Shown here piece after piece: positions 25,137 through 34,173 of a DNA stretch of 64,000 nt; the stretch's first letter is position 1, and the number at the start of each line of letters is the position of its first letter. Source of the DNA: Sneathiella chinensis. GTDB taxonomy: Bacteria > Pseudomonadota > Alphaproteobacteria > Sneathiellales > Sneathiellaceae. The notes beneath the pieces were generated by a model that made no database searches, was not told the DNA's origin, and saw only the letters and a program-made list of their open reading frames with translations. The stretch is from positions 1 to 64,000 of the forward strand of contig NZ_VNWN01000006.1 in NCBI RefSeq assembly GCF_012720115.1. Reading direction: 5' to 3'. The position numbers were made by a program, and so were the translations under genes.

Positions 25137-26270
25137 ATGAAACGGGGCTGGGCAATGAAACGAGAAAATCACCGCGAAGATGTGATCGGTCGCGCCAATG
25201 TGGAAGATACTCAGGAACTGCTGGACTATTACGACCAGTTGGAAGAGTTCGATACCGGGGCGCTGTGGACCGTCGCCAACAAGATCGAGCCGTGGGAGCC
25301 GGCATCCACATCCATTCCCACCCTGTGGCGGTTTCAGGACCTGCGGGAGCATGTGCTCCGCTCTATTGAACTGGTGACGCCGGAGAAAGCCGGTCGCCGG
25401 GTTGTCTATCTGAACAACCGGGGGCGGCAGGATGTGGCCGCGGCGGTTGGCTGGATTTATGCCGGCCTGCAGGCCATGAAGCCGGGCGAGTTGGCCTCGG
25501 CCCACCGGCATTCGGCCAGCGCCGTCCGTTTCATCATGGAAGGGTCGGGGGCCTTTACCATTGTGGATGGGCACAAGATGACGCTGGGCGCCAATGATTT
25601 TGTCCTGACCCCCAACGGCACATGGCATGAACATGGCGTGTCAGAGGATGGGGAAACCTGCATCTGGCAGGATGGACTGGATATTCCCCTGATGAACGCG
25701 CTGGAGGCAAATTTCTACGAGGTGCATCCCGACCTCAATCAGGCGGTTGGCTACCCGGTCAATGACATGGTGAGCAAATGGGGCCAGTCCGGCCTGCGTC
25801 CCACCAATGAGGGATGGGGGAAGGGCTATTCGCCGCTGTTCAAGTATCGCTGGGATGTGACCTACGAGGCGTTGAACGACTATGCCGCTGTCACCGATGG
25901 GTCCCCCTTTGACGGGGTGATGATGGAATATGTCAACCCGGTCACGTCGGGGCCCGTGATGCAGACCATGGGCGCGTCCATGCAGATGCTGCGCCCCGGC
26001 GAGAAGACCAAGGCCCACCGCCATACGGGTAGCTATCTCTATCATGTGGCCAAGGGCGAGGGCTATTCTGTGATCAACGGACGCCGGTTCGACTGGCGTA
26101 AAAACGATATTTTCTGTGTTCCGTCGTGGGCGTGGCATGAGCATGCCAACAAATCCGCGAGCGAGGACGCCTGTCTGTTCTGTCTGAACGATCTTCCCGT
26201 CATGCGCAGCCTGGGTATCTACCGGGAAGAAGCGTTTGGCGACAATGACGGGCACCAGCCCGTCGCATAA
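25137..26270 (+). CDS. Gentisate 1,2-dioxygenase-like bicupin
   Basis: A 377-residue two-cupin protein resembling gentisate and salicylate 1,2-dioxygenases, Fe(II) enzymes that open aromatic rings. Cupin one carries the metal motif AHRHSASAVRFIMEGSG with the later histidines in NGTWHEHG. Cupin two has a parallel KAHRHTGSYLYHVAKGEG and SWAWHEHAN. The start is uncertain: ATG at 25137 (GGAA upstream) or 25155; the frame extends further upstream without good signals. It is the first gene of a seven-gene operon. The adjacent FAH-family gene would process a ring-opened 2-oxo acid. Confidence 0.83.
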   Translation: MKRGWAMKRENHREDVIGRANVEDTQELLDYYDQLEEFDTGALWTVANKIEPWEPASTSIPTLWRFQDLREHVLRSIELVTPEKAGRRVVYLNNRGRQDVAAAVGWIYAGLQAMKPGELASAHRHSASAVRFIMEGSGAFTIVDGHKMTLGANDFVLTPNGTWHEHGVSEDGETCIWQDGLDIPLMNALEANFYEVHPDLNQAVGYPVNDMVSKWGQSGLRPTNEGWGKGYSPLFKYRWDVTYEALNDYAAVTDGSPFDGVMMEYVNPVTSGPVMQTMGASMQMLRPGEKTKAHRHTGSYLYHVAKGEGYSVINGRRFDWRKNDIFCVPSWAWHEHANKSASEDACLFCLNDLPVMRSLGIYREEAFGDNDGHQPVA

Positions 26271-26294
26271 TCATTTGAGTTTAAGGAGAAAAGT

Positions 26295-27215
26295 ATGAAG
26301 CTGGCGACTTATCGCGCCTCGGTGGAAAGCGCTGCGCGTCTGGGTGTCATTGTTGACGACATGATTGTGGATGTGGAGGCTCTGGCGGCCTGTTTCGCAG
26401 AGCAGTTGCCCGACAACATGCTTGATATGATTGACGCCGGACCGGCGGCGGTCGCGGCGCTGAAATCCCTTGTGGAGGATTGCGCCGGGCAGTGGCCTGT
26501 AAACACCGCATGGCCGGTCCAGAATGTGACGCTGCTGGCGCCCATTCCGCGCCCCCGCAAAAACATCTTCGGCATTGGCCTGAACTATGTGGAGCATGTG
26601 GCGGAAAGCGCCAAGTCGCTGGATACCTCCAAGGACCTGCCCGAGAAGCCGGTTGTGTTCTCAAAACCGCCGACCAGCGTTGTCGGACCGGGCGATCCGA
26701 TCCTGCACGACAAGAACATGACACAGCAACTGGACTGGGAAGTCGAACTGGCCGTGATTATTGGCCGGAAAGCCAGCCGGATTGAAAAGGACGCGGCCAT
26801 GGACTGTGTCTTTGGTTATTCCGTCATGCTGGATGTCAGTGCCCGCGACAACCGCCGCGCCGGTCAGTGGATCTTCTCCAAGGGGCAGGACAGTTATGCG
26901 CCGTTCGGTCCGGTCATTGTCACCGCAGACGAGATCGAGGATCCCCATAACCTGAACCTGTGGCTGACCGTGAACGGAACGGAAAAACAAAACTCCAACA
27001 CCCGTCACATGCTGTTCAATGTACCGACACTGATTGCCGATATTTCTTCCGGTATTACGCTGGAGCCCGGCGATATCATTGCAACGGGCACCCCCGAAGG
27101 GGTTGGCGCCGGACGGGAGCCGCAGGAATTCATGTGGCCCGGCGATGTGATTGAATGCGGCGTCGAGAATATCGGCGTGCTGCGCAATCCGGTCGTTGAC
27201 AGTTCCCGGAACTGA
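26295..27215 (+). CDS. FAH-family hydrolase (fumarylpyruvate/acylpyruvate hydrolase-like)
   Basis: A 306-residue FAH-superfamily enzyme. It has the conserved IFGIGLNYVEHVAES, FSKPPTSVVGPGDPI and metal-binding DWEVELAVIIG, and the C-terminal GDIIATGTPEGVG. AAGGAG precedes the ATG at ideal distance. It sits 24 bases behind a gentisate-dioxygenase-like gene. The best inference is hydrolysis of the ring-cleavage product, as fumarylpyruvate hydrolase does in the gentisate pathway. It is a distinct paralogue of the FAH gene at 6176-7102. Confidence 0.87.
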   Translation: MKLATYRASVESAARLGVIVDDMIVDVEALAACFAEQLPDNMLDMIDAGPAAVAALKSLVEDCAGQWPVNTAWPVQNVTLLAPIPRPRKNIFGIGLNYVEHVAESAKSLDTSKDLPEKPVVFSKPPTSVVGPGDPILHDKNMTQQLDWEVELAVIIGRKASRIEKDAAMDCVFGYSVMLDVSARDNRRAGQWIFSKGQDSYAPFGPVIVTADEIEDPHNLNLWLTVNGTEKQNSNTRHMLFNVPTLIADISSGITLEPGDIIATGTPEGVGAGREPQEFMWPGDVIECGVENIGVLRNPVVDSSRN

Positions 27216-27270
27216 CACCTGCCGTAGCTGACCCTGAACCAATCATCCTGAACAATCCGCGTGGTTTATC

Positions 27271-28209
27271 ATGAATAAAGTTAAAGTCGCTGTCGCCCAG
27301 ATTTCATCGGTTCCTGACAATTCTGTCGCAACTGCGGAAAAGGCGGCCGCCTATATCGAACATGCTGCAACCAAGGGCGCACGTCTTCTGGTTTTCCCGG
27401 AAGCGTTGCTGGGCGGATATCCCAAGGGGGCGTCTTTCGGGGCGCCCATCGGGATGCGAAAGCCGGAGGGGCGGGAAGCCTTTCAGCGGTACTATGATGC
27501 CGCCATTGATCTGGACGGGATCGAGGTGGATATCCTTCGGACCGCCGCGGCAGAACATGACATGTTTGTTGTCATGGGCTGTATCGAGCGCGATGGCGGA
27601 ACCCTGTATTGCACGGTTCTTTATTTCGATGGACAGGATGGCCTTGTCGGCAAACACCGCAAGTTGATGCCGACCGGGGCGGAGCGCCTGATCTGGGGCT
27701 TTGGCGACGGGTCAACAATGGAGGCGGTCGAGACGTCCTTTGGGACGGTTGGTGCCGTTATCTGTTGGGAAAACTATATGCCCGCCCTCCGCATGCATAT
27801 GTATGCGCAAGGCGTGAATTTCTATTGTGCGCCGACGGCGGACGACCGGGATACATGGCTTCCCAGCATGCAGCATATCGCGCTGGAAGGGCGGTGTTTT
27901 GTCCTGACCGCCTGCCAGTATATCACGCGCGGGGAATTCGGGGACAAGCACGAATCCGCGCTGGGAGATGATCCGAAAACGGTGATGATGCGGGGCGGCA
28001 GTGCCATTGTCGATCCACTGGGAGCTGTTCTGGCCGGGCCGGATTTCTCGGGCGAGAGCCTGCTGGTCGCCGAGGCGGACATGGAGGCCATTCCCCGCGG
28101 CAAGTTCGACTTTGATGTGAGCGGGCATTATGCCCGCCCGGATATCTTCGAGTTGCAGGTGGATGATCGGGAAAAGGCGGCGGTTCGCCGCGTGTCCAGA
28201 AAGGACTGA
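27271..28209 (+). CDS. Carbon-nitrogen hydrolase of the nitrilase type
   Basis: A 312-residue nitrilase-superfamily enzyme with the full catalytic set: Glu44 (FPEALLGGYPKG), Lys131 (KHRKLMPTG) and Cys165 in ICWENYMP. The CWEN context is typical of true nitrilases rather than amidases. It would turn a nitrile (or cyanide-type substrate) into an acid plus ammonia. In this operon it could generate the aromatic or unsaturated acid that the dioxygenase and FAH enzymes then degrade; that order is inference. Confidence 0.88.
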   Translation: MNKVKVAVAQISSVPDNSVATAEKAAAYIEHAATKGARLLVFPEALLGGYPKGASFGAPIGMRKPEGREAFQRYYDAAIDLDGIEVDILRTAAAEHDMFVVMGCIERDGGTLYCTVLYFDGQDGLVGKHRKLMPTGAERLIWGFGDGSTMEAVETSFGTVGAVICWENYMPALRMHMYAQGVNFYCAPTADDRDTWLPSMQHIALEGRCFVLTACQYITRGEFGDKHESALGDDPKTVMMRGGSAIVDPLGAVLAGPDFSGESLLVAEADMEAIPRGKFDFDVSGHYARPDIFELQVDDREKAAVRRVSRKD

Positions 28210-28214
28210 TCCCC

Positions 28215-28862
28215 ATGCATTTCGATTTTTCCGACCTGGACTCTGTCCAGGCCTACAAGCTGCTGGGGTCCACCGTGACCCCGCGGCCGATCGCCTGGAT
28301 CACGACCCTGTCCCGGGACAAGGTTGTCAACGCGGCGCCTTATTCCTTTTTCAATGTCATGGGGCACACGCCGCCCACGGTGGCGGTTGGCATCCTGAAG
28401 GACCCGGTGAAGGGGTTCAAGGATACCTCTGCCAATATCATGGAGCAGGGGGAGTTTGTGATCAATCTTGTCCCCGAGGCCTTGGCAGAGGCGATGAATA
28501 TCACCGCCATCGATGCCCCGAAAGAGGTGGGGGAGTTGGACCTTGCGGGCCTGACAACCCTACCGTCCGCGAAGGTGGCCCCGCCGCAGATTGCCCAGTC
28601 ACCGGTCAGTATTGAATGCGTCAACCTGTCGTCTGTGGTGACAGGGCCGGAGCAGGTCATTGTCATCGGCCGGGTTGTGTCCATGCGCATTGACGACCGG
28701 TATGTGGAGAACGCGGAACGGTGTTACGTGGATACGGCCGGGCTTGATCTGGTCGGGCGTCTTCACGGGACGGGATGGTACAGCCGGACGCGGGATCGTT
28801 TCCAGATTGAGCGTCCCAAATATGCTGACTGGAAGAATAAAGAAGAAAAACAAACATCATGA
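28215..28862 (+). CDS. Flavin reductase-like domain protein
   Basis: A 215-residue FMN-binding protein of the flavin reductase-like/flavoredoxin family, with the conserved start STVTPRPIAWITT, the NAAPYSFFNVM loop and KDTSANIMEQGEFVINLV. Such proteins supply reduced flavin to oxygenases or act as reductases themselves. No flavin-dependent monooxygenase is encoded nearby, so its partner is either elsewhere or not needed. It begins 5 bases after the nitrilase stop. Confidence 0.85.
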   Translation: MHFDFSDLDSVQAYKLLGSTVTPRPIAWITTLSRDKVVNAAPYSFFNVMGHTPPTVAVGILKDPVKGFKDTSANIMEQGEFVINLVPEALAEAMNITAIDAPKEVGELDLAGLTTLPSAKVAPPQIAQSPVSIECVNLSSVVTGPEQVIVIGRVVSMRIDDRYVENAERCYVDTAGLDLVGRLHGTGWYSRTRDRFQIERPKYADWKNKEEKQTS

Positions 28863-28879
28863 CCTACAGGAGGGTTCAA

Positions 28880-29854
28880 ATGAAAATGTCAAAAATTGCA
28901 GCCATGTTGACAGTGGCAACCGTGGCTTTTACCGGAACAGCACAGGCCGAGGCGCTTAAGCTGCGTCTGGGAACCGGCACTCCGCCAAAGCATGTCTGGT
29001 CACAGGCGGCGGAACGTTTCGCGGACAAGATCGCCGAGGCAACCAATGGCGAGATTGAGGTTGCCGTCTTCCCAAGTGCCCAGTTGGGGACGGAAGGCGA
29101 CCTGCTGCAGCAGATGCAGGTTGGCGTGGTTGACATGGGCGTGATCAGTGCCGCCGCCACAAGCGCGAAGGCCCCCGCATTCCTTGCGTGGTTCTCCCCG
29201 TTCAAGACAAGCAGCGTGGAAGACACCATTGCCGCCTCCAAAACCGAGGTTGCCGGGAAAATTCTGGGTGAATTGCAGCCCCTCGGCATCAAGGGCATGG
29301 GCTATGTCTTTGCCGGGATGCGTCACATCCTGACAGCCAAGGACCCGGTAACCGGTCTGGACAGTCTGGATAGCAAAAAGATCCGCATCACACCGTTCCC
29401 GGGTATGCAGGTCTGGTGGAAAGCCGCCGGTGCGGTTCCGACCCCGGTACAACTGGGTGATACCTATCAGGCCCTGAGCACCGGTCTGCTGGACGGTGTT
29501 GATATCGATCTTGACGCGCTGGTTGGTTTCTCCATGCAGCAGGTCGCAGAGCACCTGACCGTGACCAGCCACATGGCGTTCCCGGGCGTTGCCATGGTGA
29601 CCGAGGCCACATGGGAAAAAATGACACCGGAACAGCAGAAGACGTTCCGCGCTGTTATGGATGAGACCCTTGTCTGGGCCGGTGAGCAGCAGATTGCAGC
29701 GGAAGAGCGCAACATGGCCAAGCTGAAAGCGGAAATGACCGTGACAGAAATGCCGAACGCAGCGGAAGCCTTCTCTTCTGCCAACGAGGCGTTCAACAAG
29801 GCATTCGGCGATATTCCGCTGGTGGCTGAATTCCAGGCTACCGTTGGAAAGTAA
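28880..29854 (+). CDS. dctP: TRAP transporter solute-binding protein (DctP family)
   Basis: A 324-residue periplasmic TRAP receptor. It has a signal peptide (MKMSKIAAM...TGTAQA, about 24 residues) and the family blocks RLGTGTPPKHVWSQAA, then GMRHILTAKDPV and the ligand region KKIRITPFPGMQVWWKA. I chose the ATG at 28880 because AGGAGGG lies 5 bases upstream; an in-frame ATG at 28859 overlaps the flavin reductase gene. It is the import module of the cupin-dioxygenase/nitrilase operon, so its ligand is probably that pathway's substrate. Confidence 0.9.
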   Translation: MKMSKIAAMLTVATVAFTGTAQAEALKLRLGTGTPPKHVWSQAAERFADKIAEATNGEIEVAVFPSAQLGTEGDLLQQMQVGVVDMGVISAAATSAKAPAFLAWFSPFKTSSVEDTIAASKTEVAGKILGELQPLGIKGMGYVFAGMRHILTAKDPVTGLDSLDSKKIRITPFPGMQVWWKAAGAVPTPVQLGDTYQALSTGLLDGVDIDLDALVGFSMQQVAEHLTVTSHMAFPGVAMVTEATWEKMTPEQQKTFRAVMDETLVWAGEQQIAAEERNMAKLKAEMTVTEMPNAAEAFSSANEAFNKAFGDIPLVAEFQATVGK

Positions 29855-29894
29855 TCCGGCGTTTCCCCTGAAAACACCTGCGTAAGGGTTTTAC

Positions 29895-30419
29895 ATGGAA
29901 TTATGTGTTTTGGTTAAAAACGGGGTCGTGGCGTTCAGCCACGGCCTTGCCCGCTTGGAGCTGTGGGTCTGCAAGTTTCTGATTGTGTTTTTTGCAGGCT
30001 TGCTTCTGGTCAACGTGTTGCTTCGGTATGTCCTGTCCAGCCCCCTCTATTTCGCAGAGGAACTGGCGGTCTATACCCTGATCTGGATGGCCTTTCTGGC
30101 CAGTTCCGTGGCCATGGCCAACCGGCAGATGATTTCCCTGACCTTTATTGCGGATTATTTGTCCGGCCCCGCCCGGACAGCCCTGAATATTCTGGTGGAA
30201 GCCCTGATGTGCGCGGTCAGCCTTGTGTTGATGTATGTCAGCTTCCGCTGGGTCAATTCCGGTGCTGTGGCGTTTGAGCAGGCGCTGACGCTTGGCACCC
30301 TGAAATGGCCGTTCTATTCCATCATGCCGCTGTTCTTTACCCTGACCAGTTTTCATACCTTTGCAAATGTCCTGTATTTGCTGGGCGGTGACGCCGGCCG
30401 GAATGAGGAGACATCATGA
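29895..30419 (+). CDS. dctQ: TRAP transporter small permease (DctQ family)
   Basis: A 174-residue membrane protein with four predicted helices and the DctQ-type segments RYVLSSPLYFAEELAVY and MANRQMISLTFIADYL. Its stop overlaps the start of the large permease gene by four bases (ATGA). It is the second subunit of this locus's TRAP importer. Confidence 0.88.
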   Translation: MELCVLVKNGVVAFSHGLARLELWVCKFLIVFFAGLLLVNVLLRYVLSSPLYFAEELAVYTLIWMAFLASSVAMANRQMISLTFIADYLSGPARTALNILVEALMCAVSLVLMYVSFRWVNSGAVAFEQALTLGTLKWPFYSIMPLFFTLTSFHTFANVLYLLGGDAGRNEETS

Positions 30420-31669
30420 CAGCCTTTGGTTTTGCAGCCCTGCTTTCGATCGGTATGCCGGTGGCCTTCGTGCTGCTGGCATCGACCTTTATCTTCATGT
30501 TCAGCACGGGCAATTTCCGGGTGCTGGACGCGATGCCGCAGATTATCTTCAGCGGACTGGAGATTTTCGACCTTCTGGCAATCCCGCTTTTCATCCTGCT
30601 GGGAGAGATCATGAATGCCGGGGGCATCACCCGGCGGCTGATCGGCGCGGCGCAGTTGATGCTGGGGCGTTTGCCCAATTCACTGGCCTATGTGTCGCTG
30701 ACGGCCAACCTGATGCTGGCCTCGATCATGGGATCGGCCACGGCGCAGATCGCGATCATGAGCCGGGTCATGGTGCCGCAGATGGAAAAGGACGGCTATA
30801 GCCGCAGTTTCTCGGCGGCGCTGGTGGCAGGGGCGGGCATGTTGGGTCCGGTGATCCCGCCGTCCATGATCTTCATTATCTTTGGCGTGGTGGCGCAGGC
30901 CTCCATCGCGGACATGTTCATTGGCGGCATTCTGCCGGGTACCTTCCTGTTCGTGTTGCTGGTGGTGTATATCTCCATCAAGAATAAAATTCGCATCGCC
31001 CCCGAAACCGCCGAAGTGGCAGAGCGTGAGGGCCTTCGGAAAAGCCTGTTTGGGGCCGCGGCCGGAATGTCCATTCCGGTGATCATTGTATGCGGTATTT
31101 CCTTCGGCATCGTTACCCCGACCGAGTCGGCAGCGCTGGCAACCGGTGTGGCCATCTTTTTGGGGTTCTGCCTGTACCGGGATTTGAAGATCAGCGATCT
31201 TTCGGACATTCTCGGGCGGACAGCCTCCAATTCTGCGCTGGTCCTGTTCCTGATTGCGACGGCCAAGGTTTTCGGCTGGGTGCTGACCTATAATCAGGTG
31301 CCGCAGGCCATGGCTGAAGTGCTGCAAAGCCTGACCTCAAGCGCGCCGGTTTTCCTTCTTCTGGTCTTTGCCTTCGCCATTCTGGTCGGGGCGTTTCTGG
31401 ACGGGATTGCGGCCTTGATCATTCTGGTGCCGATCCTGCTGCCGATCGCGACCGGGGTTTATGGCATTGATCCGATCCATTTCGGGGTGGTGGTCTGCAT
31501 GACCCTGACCATCGGTCTGCTGACCCCGCCGGTGGGAACCGGGCTCTATATCGCGTCGGCGGTGGCCAACGTTCCTTTCCCGAAACTGGTCCGGGAGATC
31601 ATTCCCTTCGTCCTGATCACCATGCTGGTGGTGATCGCGACCATCCTGTTCCCGGCACTGGTCATGTGA
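30416..31669 (+). CDS. dctM: TRAP transporter large permease (DctM family)
   Basis: A 417-residue polytopic protein of the DctM family with MGSATAQIAIMSRVMVPQM, GAGMLGPVIPPSMIFIIFG and the second-half repeat LTPPVGTGLYIASAVA. It completes the second TRAP system and is the last gene of the operon that begins with the bicupin. Strong hairpins follow. Confidence 0.92.
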   Translation: MTAFGFAALLSIGMPVAFVLLASTFIFMFSTGNFRVLDAMPQIIFSGLEIFDLLAIPLFILLGEIMNAGGITRRLIGAAQLMLGRLPNSLAYVSLTANLMLASIMGSATAQIAIMSRVMVPQMEKDGYSRSFSAALVAGAGMLGPVIPPSMIFIIFGVVAQASIADMFIGGILPGTFLFVLLVVYISIKNKIRIAPETAEVAEREGLRKSLFGAAAGMSIPVIIVCGISFGIVTPTESAALATGVAIFLGFCLYRDLKISDLSDILGRTASNSALVLFLIATAKVFGWVLTYNQVPQAMAEVLQSLTSSAPVFLLLVFAFAILVGAFLDGIAALIILVPILLPIATGVYGIDPIHFGVVVCMTLTIGLLTPPVGTGLYIASAVANVPFPKLVREIIPFVLITMLVVIATILFPALVM

Positions 31670-31686
31670 TCCGGGGACCCTCATGC

Positions 31687-31768
31687 GGACGGCGCCAGTG
31701 GGGCAGGCGCCGTCCTCAACCTTCCCCCGCCAAGAGGGATCCTGTCGCAAGACAGGGTCCTTCTTTTG
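31687..31768 (+). terminator. Two hairpins ending the dioxygenase-TRAP operon
   Basis: GGACGGCGCC (31687-31696) and GGCGCCGTCC (31706-31715) form a perfect 10-bp stem without a T tract. A second stem, AGGGATCCTGTC with GACAGGGTCCT, follows at 31734-31762 and runs into TTCTTTTG. The rest of the gap to 32013 holds no gene, only the LacI operator. Confidence 0.75.
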
Positions 31769-31938
31769 TATGGGGGCCTTGCTTGTGGCTGTCCGGTCTT
31801 CGCCATGGAAAGGTTTTCCCAAGCGCGGGGGCAGGGGGCACAGTGCCGCCCTTCTAGAATGCGGCCCATCCGTCAGCAGCAAGGGTGTTTCGTGCCGGGG
31901 TTGTGATTTTGGGGGCGGGGGCATCATAAAACTTTAAC

Positions 31939-31956
31939 AATGTAAACGTTTACATT
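31939..31956. promoter_or_regulatory. Perfect 18-bp LacI-family operator
   Basis: AATGTAAACGTTTACATT is an exact palindrome with the central CG and AAACGTTT core of LacI-family sites. It lies 58 bases before the start codon of the LacI-family gene at 32014, so it probably regulates that gene and the ABC operon behind it. Confidence 0.8.
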
Positions 31957-32013
31957 CTGAGAGATGCTTGTATTCTTTAGAAAATAAATTGACGAAACAG
32001 GGGGTTTCGGGAC

Positions 32014-33060
32014 GTGCCATCGACGATCAAGGACGTAGCCGCCAGGGCAGGGGTATCGCTGGCAACCGTGTCGCGCTACATCAATGGCACCGGAAAACTG
32101 CGGCCCGCAACAGCAGAGCGGGTCAACGCGGCGATTGCCGAATTGGGGTTTCGGCCCAATGCGGTGGGGCGCAGCCTGTCCACCTCTCATACCAAGTCCT
32201 TGGGCGTGGTGATTCCGTCCCTGTCAAACCCGGTCTTTTCGGATGCGGTCTCCGGGATCAACGAGGCGGCTCGGGCCGAAGGGTATCGTCTGATGTTTAC
32301 CTCGACCGAATACAACCGCGCCGAGGAGGTCGAGGCCGTATCCTCCCTGTTGGAATATCGGGTGGATGGCCTGATCCTGACCGTTGCCGATGCCGAGGAG
32401 GCCCCCGCCCTCGACCTGCTGGAGGCGGCGGGGGTGCCGTATACATTGCTTTATAACCAGTCCGGGCGTTCGGCCCGGCCCGCCGTGACCATTGACAACG
32501 TTGCCGCCGGACGCGAAGTGGCGCAGCATCTGCTGGCGCTGGGGCATCAGCGCCTTGGCATGGTATCGGGCAGTTTCTCCGCCTCTGACCGGGCGATGGC
32601 CAGACGCGATGGCTTTACCGCCGAGATTGTTGCGAGAGGGTTTCCCGCGCCGCGGGTTCTTGAGGTTGATTTCGTCAATTCAGAAGTGGAAGAGGCGCTG
32701 GTCCTGCTGATGCGTGACCGCGATACCGCGCCGACCGCTCTTTTCTGTTCCAATGATCTTCTTGCCATATCGGTGATCGGTGCGCTGGAGCGTATCGGCC
32801 TGAATGTGCCGGAGGATGTTTCCGTTCTCGGGTTCGATGGCATTGCCATTGGAACCCATCTTCATCCCACCCTGACAACGGTTGTTCAGCCGTCTCGGGA
32901 CATGGGTCAGACAGCAACCCGGCAATTGCTGGCCTGTCTGCAAGGGGGGAGTGATCCAGACACGATGATCCTGCCCTATCGTTTGCAAATAGGGGAGTCA
33001 GTAGGGCCCGCCGCCAAGCCAAGCCCTACTGGCCCTTCGGAACTTAACCAAACCAAGTAA
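32014..33060 (+). CDS. LacI-family transcriptional regulator
   Basis: A 348-residue regulator starting with GTG (32014). It has a classical LacI helix-turn-helix, TIKDVAARAGVSLATVSRYI, at residues 3-22, the hinge NAVGRSLSTSHTKSLGVVIP, and a sugar-binding-protein-like effector domain. It is the first gene of, and 14 bases before, an ABC importer operon, and a perfect palindrome lies in its promoter region. It is likely an autoregulating repressor released by the imported compound. Confidence 0.92.
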   Translation: MPSTIKDVAARAGVSLATVSRYINGTGKLRPATAERVNAAIAELGFRPNAVGRSLSTSHTKSLGVVIPSLSNPVFSDAVSGINEAARAEGYRLMFTSTEYNRAEEVEAVSSLLEYRVDGLILTVADAEEAPALDLLEAAGVPYTLLYNQSGRSARPAVTIDNVAAGREVAQHLLALGHQRLGMVSGSFSASDRAMARRDGFTAEIVARGFPAPRVLEVDFVNSEVEEALVLLMRDRDTAPTALFCSNDLLAISVIGALERIGLNVPEDVSVLGFDGIAIGTHLHPTLTTVVQPSRDMGQTATRQLLACLQGGSDPDTMILPYRLQIGESVGPAAKPSPTGPSELNQTK

Positions 33061-33074
33061 AGGAAATACCTGCC

Positions 33075-34088
33075 ATGATTGGAAAGTCCCTAAGAAATGT
33101 TGTTCTAGGTCTCTCGCTGTTCGGTGCCGTCGGTGCGACAACCGCAAGTGCCGCTGATGCCATCTGCTATAACTGTCCGCCGCAATGGGCGGATTGGGCA
33201 ACGCAGCTCAAAATGATCAAGGACAACCTAGGGTATGATATTCCCCATGACAACAAGAATTCCGGCCAGACACTGTCGCAGTTGCTGGCGGAAAAGGAAA
33301 GCCCGGTTGCCGATGTGGCCTATTATGGTGTGTCTTTCGGTATTCAGGCCACTGAAAAAGGGGTTGTGTCAGCCTATAAGCCCGCTCATTTCGATGAAAT
33401 TCCGGAAGGCCTCAAGGACCCGGAAGGGAACTGGTTTACCATTCATTCCGGGACCCTTGGTTTCTTTGTGAATGTGGATGCGCTGGGCGGCAAGCCGGTC
33501 CCGTCTTCATGGGCGGACCTGCTGAAGCCTGACTATAAGGGGATGGTCGGTTATCTTGATCCGTCTTCCGCATTTGTCGGATATGCCGGGGCGGTTGCCA
33601 TCAACCGGGCGATGGGGGGAACCCTCGACGATTTCACACCGGGCATCGACTATTTCAAGAAGCTGGCTGAAAACGACCCGATCGTTCCGAAACAGACAGC
33701 CTATGCCCGTGTTCTGTCCGGCGAAATTCCGATCCTGCTGGATTATGACTTCAACGCCTACCGGGCCATGTACAAGGACCAGATCAACGCGGCCTTTGTA
33801 ATCCCGGCAGAGGGCAGTGTTGTTGTCCCGTACGTGATGAGCCTTGTGAAGAACGGCCCGAACCCGGAAAAGGGTAAGAAAATCCTCGACTTCGTGATGT
33901 CCGATACGGGGCAGAAAGTCTGGGCGAATGCGTTCCTGCGTCCGATCCGGGCCTCTGCGCTGTCTGCGGAAGCGGCGGCCAAGTTCCTGCCGGATACAGA
34001 TTACGCCCGCGCCAAGCCGGTGGATTACGCCAAAATGGCGACCGTCCAGAACGCCTTCAAGGAACGCTACCTGAACGAAGTTCGGTAA
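33075..34088 (+). CDS. ABC transporter solute-binding protein
   Basis: A 337-residue periplasmic binding protein of the Fe3+/polyamine/2-aminoethylphosphonate-like class (family 1, PotD/AfuA fold). It has a signal peptide of about 26 residues ending ASA, then a mature start with a cysteine pair (ICYNCPPQW). The domain has the NSGQTLSQLLAEKESP and GTLGFFVNVDALGG segments. It is followed by a hairpin and then two permeases, an ATPase and a GpdQ-like phosphodiesterase, which points to a phosphodiester or phosphonate-type ligand. The ligand itself is inference. Confidence 0.85.
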   Translation: MIGKSLRNVVLGLSLFGAVGATTASAADAICYNCPPQWADWATQLKMIKDNLGYDIPHDNKNSGQTLSQLLAEKESPVADVAYYGVSFGIQATEKGVVSAYKPAHFDEIPEGLKDPEGNWFTIHSGTLGFFVNVDALGGKPVPSSWADLLKPDYKGMVGYLDPSSAFVGYAGAVAINRAMGGTLDDFTPGIDYFKKLAENDPIVPKQTAYARVLSGEIPILLDYDFNAYRAMYKDQINAAFVIPAEGSVVVPYVMSLVKNGPNPEKGKKILDFVMSDTGQKVWANAFLRPIRASALSAEAAAKFLPDTDYARAKPVDYAKMATVQNAFKERYLNEVR

Positions 34089-34128
34089 TTCGTACCTGAA
34101 GTCTCATTCACGTTCTCGTTCTCAATCC

Positions 34129-34157
34129 GGAGGCGGTTTTCATACCGCCTCCGTTTT
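34129..34157 (+). terminator. Intra-operon hairpin after the binding-protein gene
   Basis: GGAGGCGGT (34129-34137) and ACCGCCTCC (34144-34152) form a perfect 9-bp stem followed by GTTTT. In ABC operons such a structure often causes partial termination or protects the upstream mRNA, raising the level of binding protein relative to permeases. Confidence 0.7.
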
Positions 34158-34173
34158 CCAAGAAGCATCTTTC

